DNA of 64,000 nucleotides from Streptococcus sp. 1643 (GTDB taxonomy: Bacteria; Bacillota; Bacilli; Lactobacillales; Streptococcaceae), in NCBI RefSeq assembly GCF_006228325.1, contig NZ_CP040231.1, positions 1,834,955 to 1,898,954 on the forward strand, in the 5' to 3' direction. A program made the translations under genes and the position numbers. The notes under the pieces are model-generated. The model ran no database searches, had not been told where the DNA came from, and worked only from the letters and a program-made list of their open reading frames with translations. Each line of letters starts with the position of its first letter. Position 1 is the first letter of the stretch. Positions 34,642-44,572 of the stretch are shown here, one piece after another.

Positions 34642-35682
34642 TTAGTTATTCAAGGCTGCTGCCATTGTAGCTGCAACTTCTGCTTCGAAGTCGTTCGCAG
34701 CTTTTTCGATACCTTCACCAACTTCAAAGCGAGCGAACTCAACTACTGAAGCGTTATCTGATTCAAGGTATGCTTCAACTGTCTTGCTGTCGTCCATGAT
34801 GTAGACTTGTGCAAGAAGTGTGTATGCTTGGTCAACTTTAGTGTTGTCAAGCATGAAGCGGTCCATTTTACCTGGGATGATTTTATCCCAGATTTTTTCT
34901 GGTTTGCCTTCTGCAGCCAACTCAGCTTTGATGTCAGCTTCTGCTTGGGCGATGACTTCGTCAGTCAATTGAGCTTTGGATCCATACTTCAAGTGTGGAA
35001 GAGCTGGTTTACCAACCATTGCACGGCTTTCGTTGTCTTGATCAATTACGTGGTTCAATTGTGCCAACTCATCTTTAACGAATTGCTCATCCAATTCTTT
35101 GTAAGAAAGAACTGTTGGTTTCATCGCAGCAATGTGCATTGAGATTTGTTTAGCAAGAGCTTCGTCTCCACCTTCAATAACAGAGATAACACCGATACGG
35201 CCACCATTGTGTTGGTATGCTCCAAAGTGTTGTGCATCTGTTTTTTCAAGCAAAGCAAAACGACGGAATGAGATTTTTTCACCGATTGTAGCTGTTGCAG
35301 ATACATATGCAGCTTCAAGAGTTTCACCTGAAGGCATTGTCAAAGCAAGAGCCTCTTCGTTGTTAGCTGGTTTACCTTCAGCAATTACTTTAGCTGTTGC
35401 ATTTACCAAGTCAACGAATTGAGCGTTTTTCGCAACGAAGTCAGTTTCAGCATTTACTTCAACTACTGCTGCAACGTTACCATTAACAAATACACCAGTC
35501 AAACCTTCTGCAGCAACACGGTCAGCTTTCTTAGCTGCCTTCGCCATACCTTTTTCGCGAAGCAATTCGATCGCTTTTTCGATATCACCGTCTGTTTCTA
35601 CAAGCGCTTTTTTAGCGTCCATAACACCGGCACCAGATTTTTCACGCAACTCTTTTACAAGTTTAGCTGTAATTTCTGCCAT
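34642..35682 (-). CDS. tsf: Elongation factor Ts
   Basis: The 346-residue product begins [20 protein letters not shown], then [20 protein letters not shown], the UBA-like N-terminus of EF-Ts, followed by the core domain ([13 protein letters not shown], then FRRFALLEK). It exchanges GDP on EF-Tu. It follows rpsB by 78 bases, with a G/C-rich hairpin (about 35709-35739) lacking a T run between them, probably a partial attenuator or processing site. Confidence 0.97.
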   Translation of the reverse strand: MAEITAKLVKELREKSGAGVMDAKKALVETDGDIEKAIELLREKGMAKAAKKADRVAAEGLTGVFVNGNVAAVVEVNAETDFVAKNAQFVDLVNATAKVIAEGKPANNEEALALTMPSGETLEAAYVSATATIGEKISFRRFALLEKTDAQHFGAYQHNGGRIGVISVIEGGDEALAKQISMHIAAMKPTVLSYKELDEQFVKDELAQLNHVIDQDNESRAMVGKPALPHLKYGSKAQLTDEVIAQAEADIKAELAAEGKPEKIWDKIIPGKMDRFMLDNTKVDQAYTLLAQVYIMDDSKTVEAYLESDNASVVEFARFEVGEGIEKAANDFEAEVAATMAAALNN

Positions 35683-35760
35683 TTTGATTCTCCTATATTT
35701 TTTAAAAATAGGAGAGCTGGGCTAGGCCCCGCCCTCCTAGGTAATTACTATTTATATGAA

Positions 35761-36540
35761 TTAAGCGTTGTCGCCTTCTACAACTTCAACGATTTCTTCG
35801 ATTGAGTCAGCTTGAGCTTCTGAAGCTGCAAATTCTGCTTCAACTGCTGCTGCATCTTCACCTTGACGTCCTTCGATGATGGCGTCAGCCAATTTAGCTG
35901 TGATCAATTTAACAGCGCGGATAGCGTCATCGTTAGCTGGGATAATTACATCGATATCGTCTGGATCAGTGTTTGTGTCAACCATCGCTACAACTGGGAT
36001 ACCCAATTTTTTAGCTTCTTTAACAGCGATTTGTTCTTTATGTGGGTCAACTACGTACATTACATCTGGGATACGAGGCATGTCTTCGATACCACCCAAG
36101 AATTTTTCAAGACGTGCACGTTGTTTGTTAAGAAGTGCAACTTCTTTCTTAGGAAGAACGTCGAAGATTCCTTCTTCTTCCATACGTTTGATTTCTTTCA
36201 AACGAGCAATACGTTTTTGGATAGTTCCCCAGTTAGTAAGAGTTCCACCCAACCAACGGTGGTTGATGTAGTATTGACCTGAACGTTCTGCTTCTTCTTT
36301 AACAGCGTCAGCAGCTTGTTTTTTAGTACCAACAAACAATACAACTGCATCGTTAGCTGCAGCATCACGCATAAAGTCGTATGCTTGGTCAGCGTATTTT
36401 ACAGTTTGTTGCAAGTCGATAACGTGGATTCCGTTACGCTCAGTAAAGATGTACTTAGCCATCTTAGGGTTCCAGCGACGAGTTTGGTGACCAAAGTGTA
36501 CACCAGCCTCAAGAAGTTGTTTCATTGAAATTACTGCCAT
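35761..36540 (-). CDS. rpsB: 30S ribosomal protein S2
   Basis: The start is the ATG at 36540 ([20 protein letters not shown]), eight bases after AAGGAG; the frame extends to 36624 without support. The 259-residue product carries [20 protein letters not shown], then [17 protein letters not shown] and the C-terminal acidic tail. It binds 16S rRNA late in 30S assembly. A leader of about 110 bases may mediate autoregulation by S2. Confidence 0.97.
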   Translation of the reverse strand: MAVISMKQLLEAGVHFGHQTRRWNPKMAKYIFTERNGIHVIDLQQTVKYADQAYDFMRDAAANDAVVLFVGTKKQAADAVKEEAERSGQYYINHRWLGGTLTNWGTIQKRIARLKEIKRMEEEGIFDVLPKKEVALLNKQRARLEKFLGGIEDMPRIPDVMYVVDPHKEQIAVKEAKKLGIPVVAMVDTNTDPDDIDVIIPANDDAIRAVKLITAKLADAIIEGRQGEDAAAVEAEFAASEAQADSIEEIVEVVEGDNA

Positions 36541-36656
36541 GAGTATTTCTCCTTTTTGTTTTTTTCCTCTCCTCGACTTCAACTTGCAAAACGACCCGAG
36601 GGCAACAGTTTCACAATTCATCAAGAATGAGTATTATCGTTTACACGACAAGTTTC

Positions 36657-36685
36657 ATTCTACCACATTTTATCAATATTTTCAA
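36657..36685 (-). promoter_or_regulatory. rpsB-tsf promoter
   Basis: TTGAAA (36685-36680), a 17-base spacer and TAGAAT (36662-36657) on the minus strand. The predicted leader to the rpsB ATG is about 110 bases long and contains complementary segments (CCTCGGGTCG and GTCGAGGAG) that could fold. Confidence 0.75.
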
Positions 36686-36727
36686 GTGTTTTTACTAGTT
36701 TTTGGTCTAACTTAAAACTAAAAAAGA

Positions 36728-36752
36728 AAAGAGACTCAAATCGAGCCTCTTT
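36728..36752 (-). terminator. Terminator after pcsB
   Basis: AAAGAGACTC (36728-36737) and GAGCCTCTTT (36743-36752) pair with one mismatch; the minus strand continues TCTTTTT. Confidence 0.75.
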
Positions 36753-36762
36753 ATTTGGTTCA

Positions 36763-37974
36763 TTAGTTTGGATAGATGTATGTTACGTAACCTTCAGAAG
36801 TTGTAGTTGGGTTGAACCATCCACGTTTGTTTCCGATTGTACGATCTCCACCGTAGTTTGATTCTGATACTTGGATACGAGATGATGATGAAACTGCTGT
36901 AACAACCGCTACGTGTCCATAACCACCATCATTCCAACATGCAATCGCACCAACTTGTGGAGTTGATCCTGTACGGAATCCTGCTGCAGCTGCACTTGTT
37001 GCCCACTGAGCTCCGTTCCCCCAGTAGTCTCCAGCCCAAGGTGCCAATGTCTTAGCTCCCCAAGTACATTCACCTGTTGGGTAACTTGATGCATTTGAGC
37101 TATATGTTGGACGTTGTCTAGCAGGAGTTGGAGCAGGTGCTGGAGTGTAGCTTGAATCCTCATCATCAGATGTTGATGTTGATGTCGCTTGTACTTGAGC
37201 AGAGAAGCTTGTATTTCCTGAAGCAACTACTGATTGTTGTTGGCTTGCTTGACGAGCTTTGTAAGCCGCCTCTGCTTCAGCTGCCGCTTTTGCTTCTGCC
37301 TCTGCTGCTGCTTTTTGTTCCAACAAAGTAGCTTTATCGCTTTCTGCAGTAGCTTTCTCTGCAGCAAGGTTTAACTCAGCAACTTTCAACTCTGCTTGTT
37401 TTGTTGTCAATGCTTGTGCATCGTCTGCAAGCGTTTGTTGGTTCGCAATGACAGTGTTGATTGCTTCATTATTTGCAACCTGTTTTTCAGCAATAGATTT
37501 CTTATCAGCTTTCTGTTGTTCCAACATTTTATTGTTAGCTGATACAATCTCGCTCATCGCTGCAACACGTGAAATAGCTTCCGTAATTGATTTTGAGTTT
37601 ACAATTGTATTGATGTAGCTAGTTGCAGCACCGTTAGTTTGTGCGCTACGTGCTTGTTTCTCCAAAGATTCATTACGAGCAACAATGTTCTTAGAGAGCT
37701 CTGTAATTTCTCCTTCAAGTTTTTTAGATTCAGCTTGTAGAGTTTCGTTCTCAGCTTCCAAGTTCGTTTGTTGAGTTTGGATAGCTGTAACTTGCGTTTG
37801 GATTTCATCTACTTGTTTTTGAGCTTCTTTTTGTTGAGATGTCAAATTACTAATCTTACTATCTTGAGCAGCAATCTTTTCATCAGTTGTTTCAGCGTGG
37901 ACAGTTGTCAATACCGCCGCTTGAGACACTAATACTGTACTTAATAAAAGTGACGCTAAGATTTTTTTCTTCAT
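36763..37974 (-). CDS. pcsB: PcsB, CHAP-domain cell-division hydrolase
   Basis: The 403-residue secreted protein has a signal peptide (1-27, ending VHA-ET), a long coiled-coil domain (about 30-230, [20 protein letters not shown]), an Ala/Ser/Pro-rich linker and a C-terminal CHAP domain. Its catalytic Cys is in [17 protein letters not shown] and His in [13 protein letters not shown]. PcsB is essential in pneumococcus and splits peptidoglycan at septa under FtsEX control. A WalR-like box lies upstream, consistent with WalRK control, which is known for pcsB. Confidence 0.93.
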   Translation of the reverse strand: MKKKILASLLLSTVLVSQAAVLTTVHAETTDEKIAAQDSKISNLTSQQKEAQKQVDEIQTQVTAIQTQQTNLEAENETLQAESKKLEGEITELSKNIVARNESLEKQARSAQTNGAATSYINTIVNSKSITEAISRVAAMSEIVSANNKMLEQQKADKKSIAEKQVANNEAINTVIANQQTLADDAQALTTKQAELKVAELNLAAEKATAESDKATLLEQKAAAEAEAKAAAEAEAAYKARQASQQQSVVASGNTSFSAQVQATSTSTSDDEDSSYTPAPAPTPARQRPTYSSNASSYPTGECTWGAKTLAPWAGDYWGNGAQWATSAAAAGFRTGSTPQVGAIACWNDGGYGHVAVVTAVSSSSRIQVSESNYGGDRTIGNKRGWFNPTTTSEGYVTYIYPN

Positions 37975-38009
37975 ATTGTGTAGATACTCCTTCTATTTAA
38001 GACATTACT

Positions 38010-38053
38010 AGTATACCAAAAAAAGACATAATAAATATTACGCCTTTGTTACA
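38010..38053 (-). promoter_or_regulatory. WalR-type box and promoter of pcsB
   Basis: The minus strand reads TGTAAC, five bases, CGTAAT (38053-38037), one mismatch from the WalR consensus TGTWAH-N5-TGTWAH. TATACT (38015-38010) 21 bases further downstream is a plausible -10, 36 bases before the pcsB start. WalRK regulation of pcsB is established in pneumococcus. Confidence 0.65.
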
Positions 38054-38067
38054 TTTTTATTTCTTTC

Positions 38068-38562
38068 TTATAGATAACATTTTTCAAAAATATATTGGAA
38101 AATAAGCATCCATAAAAAGTTTAAAATCATTGATGGGACAAGACTATAGACGATGAAAACTGGCATCGATTCTACTGTCAATCCCATAGCAAGGGCAAGG
38201 AGATAGCTCCCCATATCAAATAGGAAACTCATCACAACTATTGTTAACATTCTTGTCCAACGGTTCATCAAAATTACACTATTAAACTTATGGAGCGAAG
38301 CACCTATCAAGATAAATAGAAGTGTCGCAATTCCTATCAAGTGGAAAAAATAGATATCGTACACCAAACCCACTATACAGCAGTAAGCTAGATAGAGATA
38401 TTCTGAAACCTCAATTGTCTCAAACAAGAGAAATAAAAACAGAAAATGACTTGCTAAATGAAAGTGAGGGAAGAAGGATCCCGCTAATTGTCCAATATGT
38501 GCATCAATTAGTACAACAAAAGGGAGTAAAAAGAAAATACCAATTTGTTTTAACAGTCTCAT
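38068..38562 (-). CDS. mreD: Rod-shape protein MreD
   Basis: A 164-residue integral membrane protein with about five transmembrane helices (FFLLPFVVLIDAHIG, HFLFLFLLFETIEV, LLFILIGASL and others). It follows mreC with a two-base gap. MreD works with MreC in positioning peripheral peptidoglycan synthesis in ovococci. It is identified by context and topology rather than by a strong motif. Confidence 0.88.
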   Translation of the reverse strand: MRLLKQIGIFFLLPFVVLIDAHIGQLAGSFFPHFHLASHFLFLFLLFETIEVSEYLYLAYCCIVGLVYDIYFFHLIGIATLLFILIGASLHKFNSVILMNRWTRMLTIVVMSFLFDMGSYLLALAMGLTVESMPVFIVYSLVPSMILNFLWMLIFQYIFEKCYL

Positions 38563-38564
38563 TA

Positions 38565-39380
38565 CTAATTCCCCACTAACTCAACTACATGAAGATTTTT
38601 GGTGTCAGCACTTAACTTTACTGTTACTTCCTTTGTTAGATAATCACTGCTGTGTGTTGTAGCAACAACCTCTCCAACAGGAATATCCTTAACATTAAAG
38701 TTTCCGAGCCCCCCTGTAGTCACCTTGTCTCCTGCGCTAATGTCACTGTTACTATTTAATTGGCTAATTTCAAGCAGTTCTGACTCCTTATCATAACCAA
38801 CGATAATCCCGTAAATTTCAGTAGAACCATGCAGGATTTTAACAGAAATTTTGTCTGAATTTTCGGTGTTTGTCAATAGATTGACCGTTGTTGAATGATC
38901 CTCCACCTTTGAAACACTACCAATCAAACCCCCGTTTGCAATGGCCAACATATTTTCAGAAGCTCCTTTTGAACTTCCCGCATCAATTGTTAACTCTTGT
39001 TTCCAAGATACTGGAACTCGCATAATCACATCTGCTGCAATGGTTTTTGTTGCCTGCAATTTTGACTTCATATCCAGCAACTGACGTAGTTGTTCATTTT
39101 CATTTTTTAAACTTTCTGATTGATTAGACTCCACCTCTAGTTGATAGAGCTGTTTCTTTAGACTCTCATTTTCATTGTAAGTCTGCGTCAAATGTCCCAA
39201 ATCCGATTTGAAAGTATCAAACCACTGAAAGGGTTTTTGAACAATTCTATCTACGAAGGAAATCCCATCTCCTAGTTTCGTCACAATAGCGCTTGAATAG
39301 GTTGTCACTAATAGAACAGAAACTGCCAAAACTGTGACAAAAACGATGATTAGATATTTTGATTTTTTAAAACGGTTCAT
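38565..39380 (-). CDS. mreC: Rod-shape protein MreC
   Basis: The 271-residue product has one N-terminal membrane anchor (about 9-28, YLIIVFVTVLAVSVLLV), a periplasmic coiled coil (about 65-105) and the beta-barrel MreC domain (PVSWKQELTIDAGSSKGASE, then GLIGSVSKVEDHST and GDKVTTGGLGNF). It organises peripheral wall synthesis with MreD. The gene pair lies between the ECF operon and pcsB as in pneumococcus. Confidence 0.93.
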   Translation of the reverse strand: MNRFKKSKYLIIVFVTVLAVSVLLVTTYSSAIVTKLGDGISFVDRIVQKPFQWFDTFKSDLGHLTQTYNENESLKKQLYQLEVESNQSESLKNENEQLRQLLDMKSKLQATKTIAADVIMRVPVSWKQELTIDAGSSKGASENMLAIANGGLIGSVSKVEDHSTTVNLLTNTENSDKISVKILHGSTEIYGIIVGYDKESELLEISQLNSNSDISAGDKVTTGGLGNFNVKDIPVGEVVATTHSSDYLTKEVTVKLSADTKNLHVVELVGN

Positions 39381-39440
39381 ATTCCTACCTTTATACTAAA
39401 AACCTGCTACTGTGAGCTTCTTATCAATCCTACAAACCTA

Positions 39441-40235
39441 CTAAGATTTTAAGACAAATAAGAAACATCCCAGTACCAAAATCACAAGAATTGCCAGTGT
39501 ATCCTTTTGACTCCATCTCAACTGTCTATACTGACTTCTACCCTTTCCTCCCTGATAACCACGCGCTTCCATGGCTATTGCCAATGAATCTGCACGCTTT
39601 AAGCTCGTCGCAAAAAGAGGAATTAAAATTGGAATCATAGCCTTTACTTTTTGAACGATGCTACCTTCGCCAAAGTCAACTCCACGAGCTTTTTGAGCAT
39701 TCATAATTCTCGTCGTGTCATCCATCAATGTTGGAACAAAACGCAAACTCATTGATAACATGAGGCCAATTTCATGAACGGGAACTTTCACGCGTTTCAG
39801 CGGTGCTAAAAGAGCTTCAACTGCAGCTGCCAGACTCAAAGGCATGGTCGTTAATGTTAGCAAGGTTGAAAAGAAAATAATCAACACAAAACGACAGAAA
39901 ATGATTCCTGCTTGTTGCAAAGCATAATCCGTTATTCTTATAAAAGAAAACTCAAATAGGACATTTCCACTTGAAATGAAAAAGAGTTGAAAAAGAGTCG
40001 TAAAGGCGATCAAGAAGAACATGGATTTTAATCCCTGAACGAAAAATGAGAGAGAAACGCCCGACAAAGCGATAAATATACCTGTCGCTACAAACAGAAT
40101 GACATTGGTGAGGGGATTATTGGCCCAAAATACAATCAAAATCAACAGGATCATGGCAAGCAATTTACTACGTGGATCCAAGCGATGAATGATGGAATTC
40201 CCCGGTATATAACGCCCTAAAATCATACTATCCAT
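39441..40235 (-). CDS. ecfT: ECF transporter transmembrane component EcfT
   Basis: The 264-residue membrane protein has about five helices and the two A-R-G coupling motifs ([11 protein letters not shown] and [10 protein letters not shown]) that dock on EcfA. It begins [20 protein letters not shown] after MDS. It forms the shared energy-coupling module for several vitamin-specific S subunits. It overlaps ecfA2 by eight bases. Confidence 0.93.
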   Translation of the reverse strand: MDSMILGRYIPGNSIIHRLDPRSKLLAMILLILIVFWANNPLTNVILFVATGIFIALSGVSLSFFVQGLKSMFFLIAFTTLFQLFFISSGNVLFEFSFIRITDYALQQAGIIFCRFVLIIFFSTLLTLTTMPLSLAAAVEALLAPLKRVKVPVHEIGLMLSMSLRFVPTLMDDTTRIMNAQKARGVDFGEGSIVQKVKAMIPILIPLFATSLKRADSLAIAMEARGYQGGKGRSQYRQLRWSQKDTLAILVILVLGCFLFVLKS

Positions 40236-41067
40236 TTAGCGACTCCTTAAACTCCTCTATCTTGATTGGCAATTTTTTAAAAGCTACACCTCTATCTGCC
40301 AAACGTTTACAAAAGGCTGTGATTTTAGGCACACCTAACTGTACTTTTTCCATAGAGGCTACATCTTGGAAAACTTCGCTCGGTTTGCCACTTTTGACCA
40401 AACGTCCCTTTTCCATAACATAGGCCTGATCAGCATATGCAGCTACATCATCCATCAAATGCGTTACCAGAACGATTGTCATTCCAGAAAGGTGGAGTTT
40501 TTTAAATAAGGTCATCAATTCTTTTCTGCCCAAAGGATCAAGTCCTGCTGTCGGCTCATCCAAAACCAAGACAGTTGGCTCCATGGCTAGCATACCTGCT
40601 ATAGCCACACGTCTCATCTGACCACCCGAAAGTTCAAAAGGACTGCGCTCAAAGAGTGACTCATCGATGCCTACCAAAGCTAACTTTTCACGCGCAATTT
40701 TCTTGGCCTCTTCCTCAGAAACTCCAAAATTTTGCGGTCCAAATGCAACATCTTTCAAAACAGTCTCTTCGAAAATCTGATTTTCAGCAAATTGAAACAC
40801 TAGACCGACTTGCTTTCGAATCTGACGAATTTCTTTATTGGTTGATGTAGGGGTAATGACGGTATCGAAAACTCGAACAGAACCCTTACTTGGTACCAAT
40901 AGGCCATTTAAAAGCTGTAAAATCGTTGATTTCCCACTACCTGTGTGCCCTACCAAAGCCGTATAGGAACCATCCTCAATCGTCAAGGAAACATCAGTCA
41001 AGGCTGATGAAGATAGGGGAGTCCCCTCTTGATAGGTAAAGCTCACATTTTCTAGAGTAATTCCCAT
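40228..41067 (-). CDS. ecfA2: ECF transporter ATPase EcfA2
   Basis: The 279-residue ATPase has Walker [13 protein letters not shown]-loop [14 protein letters not shown], signature [15 protein letters not shown] and Walker [13 protein letters not shown]. It pairs with EcfA1 to drive vitamin uptake. It overlaps ecfA1 by 16 bases and ecfT by eight. Confidence 0.94.
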   Translation of the reverse strand: MGITLENVSFTYQEGTPLSSSALTDVSLTIEDGSYTALVGHTGSGKSTILQLLNGLLVPSKGSVRVFDTVITPTSTNKEIRQIRKQVGLVFQFAENQIFEETVLKDVAFGPQNFGVSEEEAKKIAREKLALVGIDESLFERSPFELSGGQMRRVAIAGMLAMEPTVLVLDEPTAGLDPLGRKELMTLFKKLHLSGMTIVLVTHLMDDVAAYADQAYVMEKGRLVKSGKPSEVFQDVASMEKVQLGVPKITAFCKRLADRGVAFKKLPIKIEEFKESLNG

Positions 41068-41879
41068 AACTTGTCCTCTAGCTCTCCTTCTGTCAAATAG
41101 CCATCCGGCAACTGATAACCAGTCTCTCTCAAAGATTCTCTCAATTGATTAGTAAAAGGCTCATCTAACCCTATCTGGTCAAGGTCAGTCCGAGAAAAAA
41201 GTTCTCTTGGGCTGCTGGTTGACTCCACTTGGCCTTTTTTCATGACCAAGACACGATCACTCATCGCAACTTCTTCTAAGTCATGTGTAATGGAGACGAC
41301 TGTCATCTGGTTGTCTTTTCGAATCTCTTGAACTGTCTGAATCAGTTCTCTTCGTCCCTCGGGGTCCAACATACTTGTAGCCTCATCCAAAATCAAAATA
41401 GCTGGTCTCAGGGCAACAACTCCCGCAATAGCCACACGCTGTTTTTGTCCACCAGATAAACGAGCTGGTTCTCTCTTCTTAAAGTCTAGCATACCTACCA
41501 ACTCCAAAGATTCAGCCACTCTCTTCTTCATTTCTTCACGAGGAAGTCCCTGGTTTTCTAAACCAAAGGCGACATCATCTTCAACAGTTGCCCCCACAAA
41601 TTGGTTATCTGGATTTTGAAAAACCATACCAATTTGACGGCGTAAGTTCCAAACATTCTCAGAGGACAGCAATTGCCCATCTATCCAGATTTCCCCAGAC
41701 TCTGCTTCAAGCAATCCATCAATCAAACGGATAGTTGTCGATTTCCCACTCCCGTTATGACCTACAATCGAAAGCCATTCTCCCCGTTTCACGTGAAACG
41801 AGACGTTATTAACGTCATAATGATCCTGATCTTCCTTGTAACGAAAAGACAGATCTTTTACTTCAATAATCGATTTCAT
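41052..41879 (-). CDS. ecfA1: ECF transporter ATPase EcfA1
   Basis: The 275-residue ATPase has Walker [19 protein letters not shown]-loop [14 protein letters not shown], signature [15 protein letters not shown] and Walker [13 protein letters not shown]. It forms a heterodimer with EcfA2. Its ATG overlaps the pgsA stop by four bases (ATGA). The codons for SFHVKR contain a parS sequence (41786-41799). Confidence 0.94.
   Translation of the reverse strand: MKSIIEVKDLSFRYKEDQDHYDVNNVSFHVKRGEWLSIVGHNGSGKSTTIRLIDGLLEAESGEIWIDGQLLSSENVWNLRRQIGMVFQNPDNQFVGATVEDDVAFGLENQGLPREEMKKRVAESLELVGMLDFKKREPARLSGGQKQRVAIAGVVALRPAILILDEATSMLDPEGRRELIQTVQEIRKDNQMTVVSITHDLEEVAMSDRVLVMKKGQVESTSSPRELFSRTDLDQIGLDEPFTNQLRESLRETGYQLPDGYLTEGELEDKLWELL
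41786..41799. other. parS site inside ecfA1
   Basis: GTTTCACGTGAAAC is a perfect 14-bp palindrome matching the core of the ParB-binding parS consensus TGTTTCACGTGAAACA; the outer bases here are C and G. It encodes FHVK. It lies about 22 kb left of dnaA, within the range where streptococcal parS sites cluster, with parB in the same window. Confidence 0.85.
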
Positions 41880-42421
41880 TTCGAACCAAATGTCCCTTTG
41901 AATACATGAGCGCTACCCTTGAAATAATCATAACCAGAGTAGATGGTGAAAAACAAAGCTATATAAAGCAACAGCTGACCAATTAAATTCCAATGTAAGA
42001 GCAAAAAGATAACGGCAAACATCTGACTAAAGGTCTTGATTTTCCCTGGCATCGCTGCTGCTAGAACTGTCCCTCCCGTCTCAACAAGCAACAAACGCAA
42101 GCCTGTCACCGCAAGTTCACGGCAGATGATAATAGCAACAACCCAAGCTGGAGCCATACCTAACTCAATCAACATGATAAAAGCTGACATAACCAACAGT
42201 TTATCGGCCATCGGATCAGCAAATTTTCCAAAATTGCTGACTACATTCCATTTACGAGCAAGGTAGCCATCAAGATAATCCGTTATACTAGCAACTGCAA
42301 AGATGATCGCTGCCAGCAAATGACTGCCTTGTGAATGGCCCAAAGTCAAAATAAGAATAAAGAGAGGTATGAAGAGAATTCTACCAATAGTTAATACATT
42401 AGGAATTTGTTCTTTTTTCAT
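41876..42421 (-). CDS. pgsA: CDP-diacylglycerol-glycerol-3-phosphate 3-phosphatidyltransferase
   Basis: The 181-residue membrane enzyme has the CDP-alcohol phosphotransferase signature: DYLDGYLARKWNVVSNFGKF and ADPMADK (D-x2-D-G-x2-A-R-x8-G-x3-D-x3-D). It makes phosphatidylglycerol phosphate from CDP-diacylglycerol. It starts ten bases after rodZ and couples to ecfA1 by ATGA, giving a rodZ-pgsA-ecfA1-A2-T transcript. Confidence 0.95.
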   Translation of the reverse strand: MKKEQIPNVLTIGRILFIPLFILILTLGHSQGSHLLAAIIFAVASITDYLDGYLARKWNVVSNFGKFADPMADKLLVMSAFIMLIELGMAPAWVVAIIICRELAVTGLRLLLVETGGTVLAAAMPGKIKTFSQMFAVIFLLLHWNLIGQLLLYIALFFTIYSGYDYFKGSAHVFKGTFGSK

Positions 42422-42431
42422 TGATTTTTCC

Positions 42432-43253
42432 TTAATCTGTAGTAAATGTAAGTGTTACAGTTCCAGTCTGAGTTGTCAGCTTCGAAGTATCAATCGTTTG
42501 ATTGTCCACAGTCACAGTAACTCCCTTCACTACACCTAAAGTAATGGTAACGGGATTCTTAGTTGAAACTGTTGTTTTTGCATTCTTATTGTCTGTGGAT
42601 AGTGTCACACCACCCTCCAGCTCACTTCCTGAAACACTAACCCAACTAGTTGTATCTGAAACTGCTAGTTGAACAGTAGCGGTTTCCTTACTCGTTTTAT
42701 ACCGAGCTTCAATGCGGTTTCCTTCGCCTGACACTGTAATAGTTGATTCCGTAGTAGAAGACGAGCTAGACGTCTGACTACTAGAAGATGAACTAGATGA
42801 GGTTGTTGAACTAGTTGAGTTCACAACACTATAGTTAGCTGAAGAAGGACTTGGCTGAGTTTGGATGTAGTTCCAAACATAGTAAGTGACAAAAATTAAA
42901 ATTGACAAAGCAAATAGAACGAAATAAAACAAGGGGAGATAAGACGTTTTTTTCTTATTTGATCGTCTGCGACCAGACAAGTCTTCTTCATCGACATCTA
43001 CCTCTTCATAAGTGATCATACTACCTGAATCATAGGCATCTAATACAATTCTTTCATCTAATTCTACTGCCCAGGCATATTTTCTTAAAAAAGAACGAGC
43101 GTAGAAGGTACTAGGAAGTTGATCAAAATCATCTGCCTCCATAGCTTCTAGAAAATGCAACTGAATTTCAGTTTTTTCCTGTAATTCTTCCAGACTCAAT
43201 CCCTGGTTAATTCTGGCTAAACGTAGAACCTCGCCAATTGTTTTTTTTCTCAT
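42432..43253 (-). CDS. rodZ: RodZ-like membrane HTH protein
   Basis: The start is taken at the ATG at 43253 (MRKKTIGEVLRLARINQGLS); a preceding ATG at 43262 sits right against AGAAGGA. The 273-residue protein has a cytoplasmic HTH_25 domain (about 1-90, YARSFLRKYAWAVELDERIV), a basic juxtamembrane segment (RRRSNKKKTS), one transmembrane helix (about 107-130) and an external Ser/Thr-rich linker with a DUF4115-like beta domain. RodZ ties the morphogenesis machinery to the membrane. Confidence 0.88.
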   Translation of the reverse strand: MRKKTIGEVLRLARINQGLSLEELQEKTEIQLHFLEAMEADDFDQLPSTFYARSFLRKYAWAVELDERIVLDAYDSGSMITYEEVDVDEEDLSGRRRSNKKKTSYLPLFYFVLFALSILIFVTYYVWNYIQTQPSPSSANYSVVNSTSSTTSSSSSSSSQTSSSSSTTESTITVSGEGNRIEARYKTSKETATVQLAVSDTTSWVSVSGSELEGGVTLSTDNKNAKTTVSTKNPVTITLGVVKGVTVTVDNQTIDTSKLTTQTGTVTLTFTTD

Positions 43254-43288
43254 ACGTACCATTCCTTCTTTCTAGTATTAGTCATCTT

Positions 43289-44572
43289 TTAAGCTGGAAA
43301 GATTGTAAAATCAACTAGATCACCATTATCAATCAAACGATGTCCAGCTTCTAGAACATCCTCCAAAGTAATTTCCTGTAAAATTTTCGGAAAATCAAAA
43401 ATTGTTTCTCCGCAATCCATCAGATCGTATTGAGTTGCAATAAATTCCAAGGAGTTCATACTACTGAAAAATTCCCCAAACATCTCACTCTTAACAAGAT
43501 CTAAATGTTCCTCTGTAATATCCGTATCACTACTAAACTGACGAATCGCTTTACGAAATTGATGCGACAGAGAAACAGGCTCTTTGGTATCCATTGTCAA
43601 TATCACAAAATGAAAGCGACTGTTGACTTCAACCTCAAGTGACAATGACGCATCTAACTTCCCAGTCTCATATAACTTTTGAAAACGATCAGAAGTCCAA
43701 CCAAACATCATCGTAAATAGTAATTTCAATAAAATATTGTAACGATAAGACTCAGCTTCTGTTATTTGCCCATTACCTCTAATCGCAACAGCAAGTTTGG
43801 GTGAAGAAACTTCCATCCGAAGACTATCTGTTTGCTTCACAGGCTGCAAGGGTAGTTGCTCTTTTGAAACCGTATACTGTTCTAAAGTCTTCTTTTCCTT
43901 TTTTGAAAAGTATTCCTCAACAACTTCCACATCAATATTTCCAACTAAAAACAGTGACATGTTGACAGGTTTGTAAAACTCTGTAAAATTCTCTTTTAAA
44001 TTTGAAACTTGAATCTCAGCAATTGATTTTTCACTTCCAACAATATCTGTTGCTAAAGGAGTATCAGGATAAAGGTTGGCTAATGTTGCAAAAAACAAAC
44101 GTGAGTCTGGATCATCTTGGTACATTTCTCGTTCTTGCTGGATAATATCCTGTTCCCTCAAAACAGACTCTTCTGTAAAATGAACATCTCCAACTAACTC
44201 ATCTAGCAAATCTAAATTCTCTAATAAATGGTCAATTGTTGAAAAAAGATAGCTGGTCTTAGTAAAGCTTGTAAAGGCATTACTGTCCGCACCTAATCGA
44301 GTAAAAGCAGCCATTATATCCTCAGAGTTTTCTCTTTCAAACAATTTATGTTCAAGAAAATGTGCAATTCCTGCTGGATGATGACGTAAACCTTTTTTCA
44401 AACTTGTATAAGTTGCATCTACAGAACCAAATTGAACTGTTACAATCCCATAAACCTCATTGAAATCTTGCTTAGGGAGTAAAGAAACTGTCAACCCATT
44501 TGACAATTTTGTTTTGTAGACTGTTTCCTTTACAGCAGAATAGTATTTTTCTTCAAAAGTAACCTTTGTCAT
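43289..44572 (-). CDS. M16 family zinc metallopeptidase-like protein (YmfH type)
   Basis: The 427-residue product has the inverted zinc motif HFLEH (His71, Glu74, His75) and a C-terminal inactive domain typical of M16. It starts within the stop of the next M16 gene (ATGA overlap), and the two probably form a heterodimer. The substrate in streptococci is unknown; related YmfF/YmfH pairs are linked to peptide processing. Confidence 0.88.
   Translation of the reverse strand: MTKVTFEEKYYSAVKETVYKTKLSNGLTVSLLPKQDFNEVYGIVTVQFGSVDATYTSLKKGLRHHPAGIAHFLEHKLFERENSEDIMAAFTRLGADSNAFTSFTKTSYLFSTIDHLLENLDLLDELVGDVHFTEESVLREQDIIQQEREMYQDDPDSRLFFATLANLYPDTPLATDIVGSEKSIAEIQVSNLKENFTEFYKPVNMSLFLVGNIDVEVVEEYFSKKEKKTLEQYTVSKEQLPLQPVKQTDSLRMEVSSPKLAVAIRGNGQITEAESYRYNILLKLLFTMMFGWTSDRFQKLYETGKLDASLSLEVEVNSRFHFVILTMDTKEPVSLSHQFRKAIRQFSSDTDITEEHLDLVKSEMFGEFFSSMNSLEFIATQYDLMDCGETIFDFPKILQEITLEDVLEAGHRLIDNGDLVDFTIFPA

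Noticed and set aside
34807..36528. Several plus-strand frames over tsf and rpsB
   Set aside because: Shadow frames of highly expressed genes with strong codon bias.
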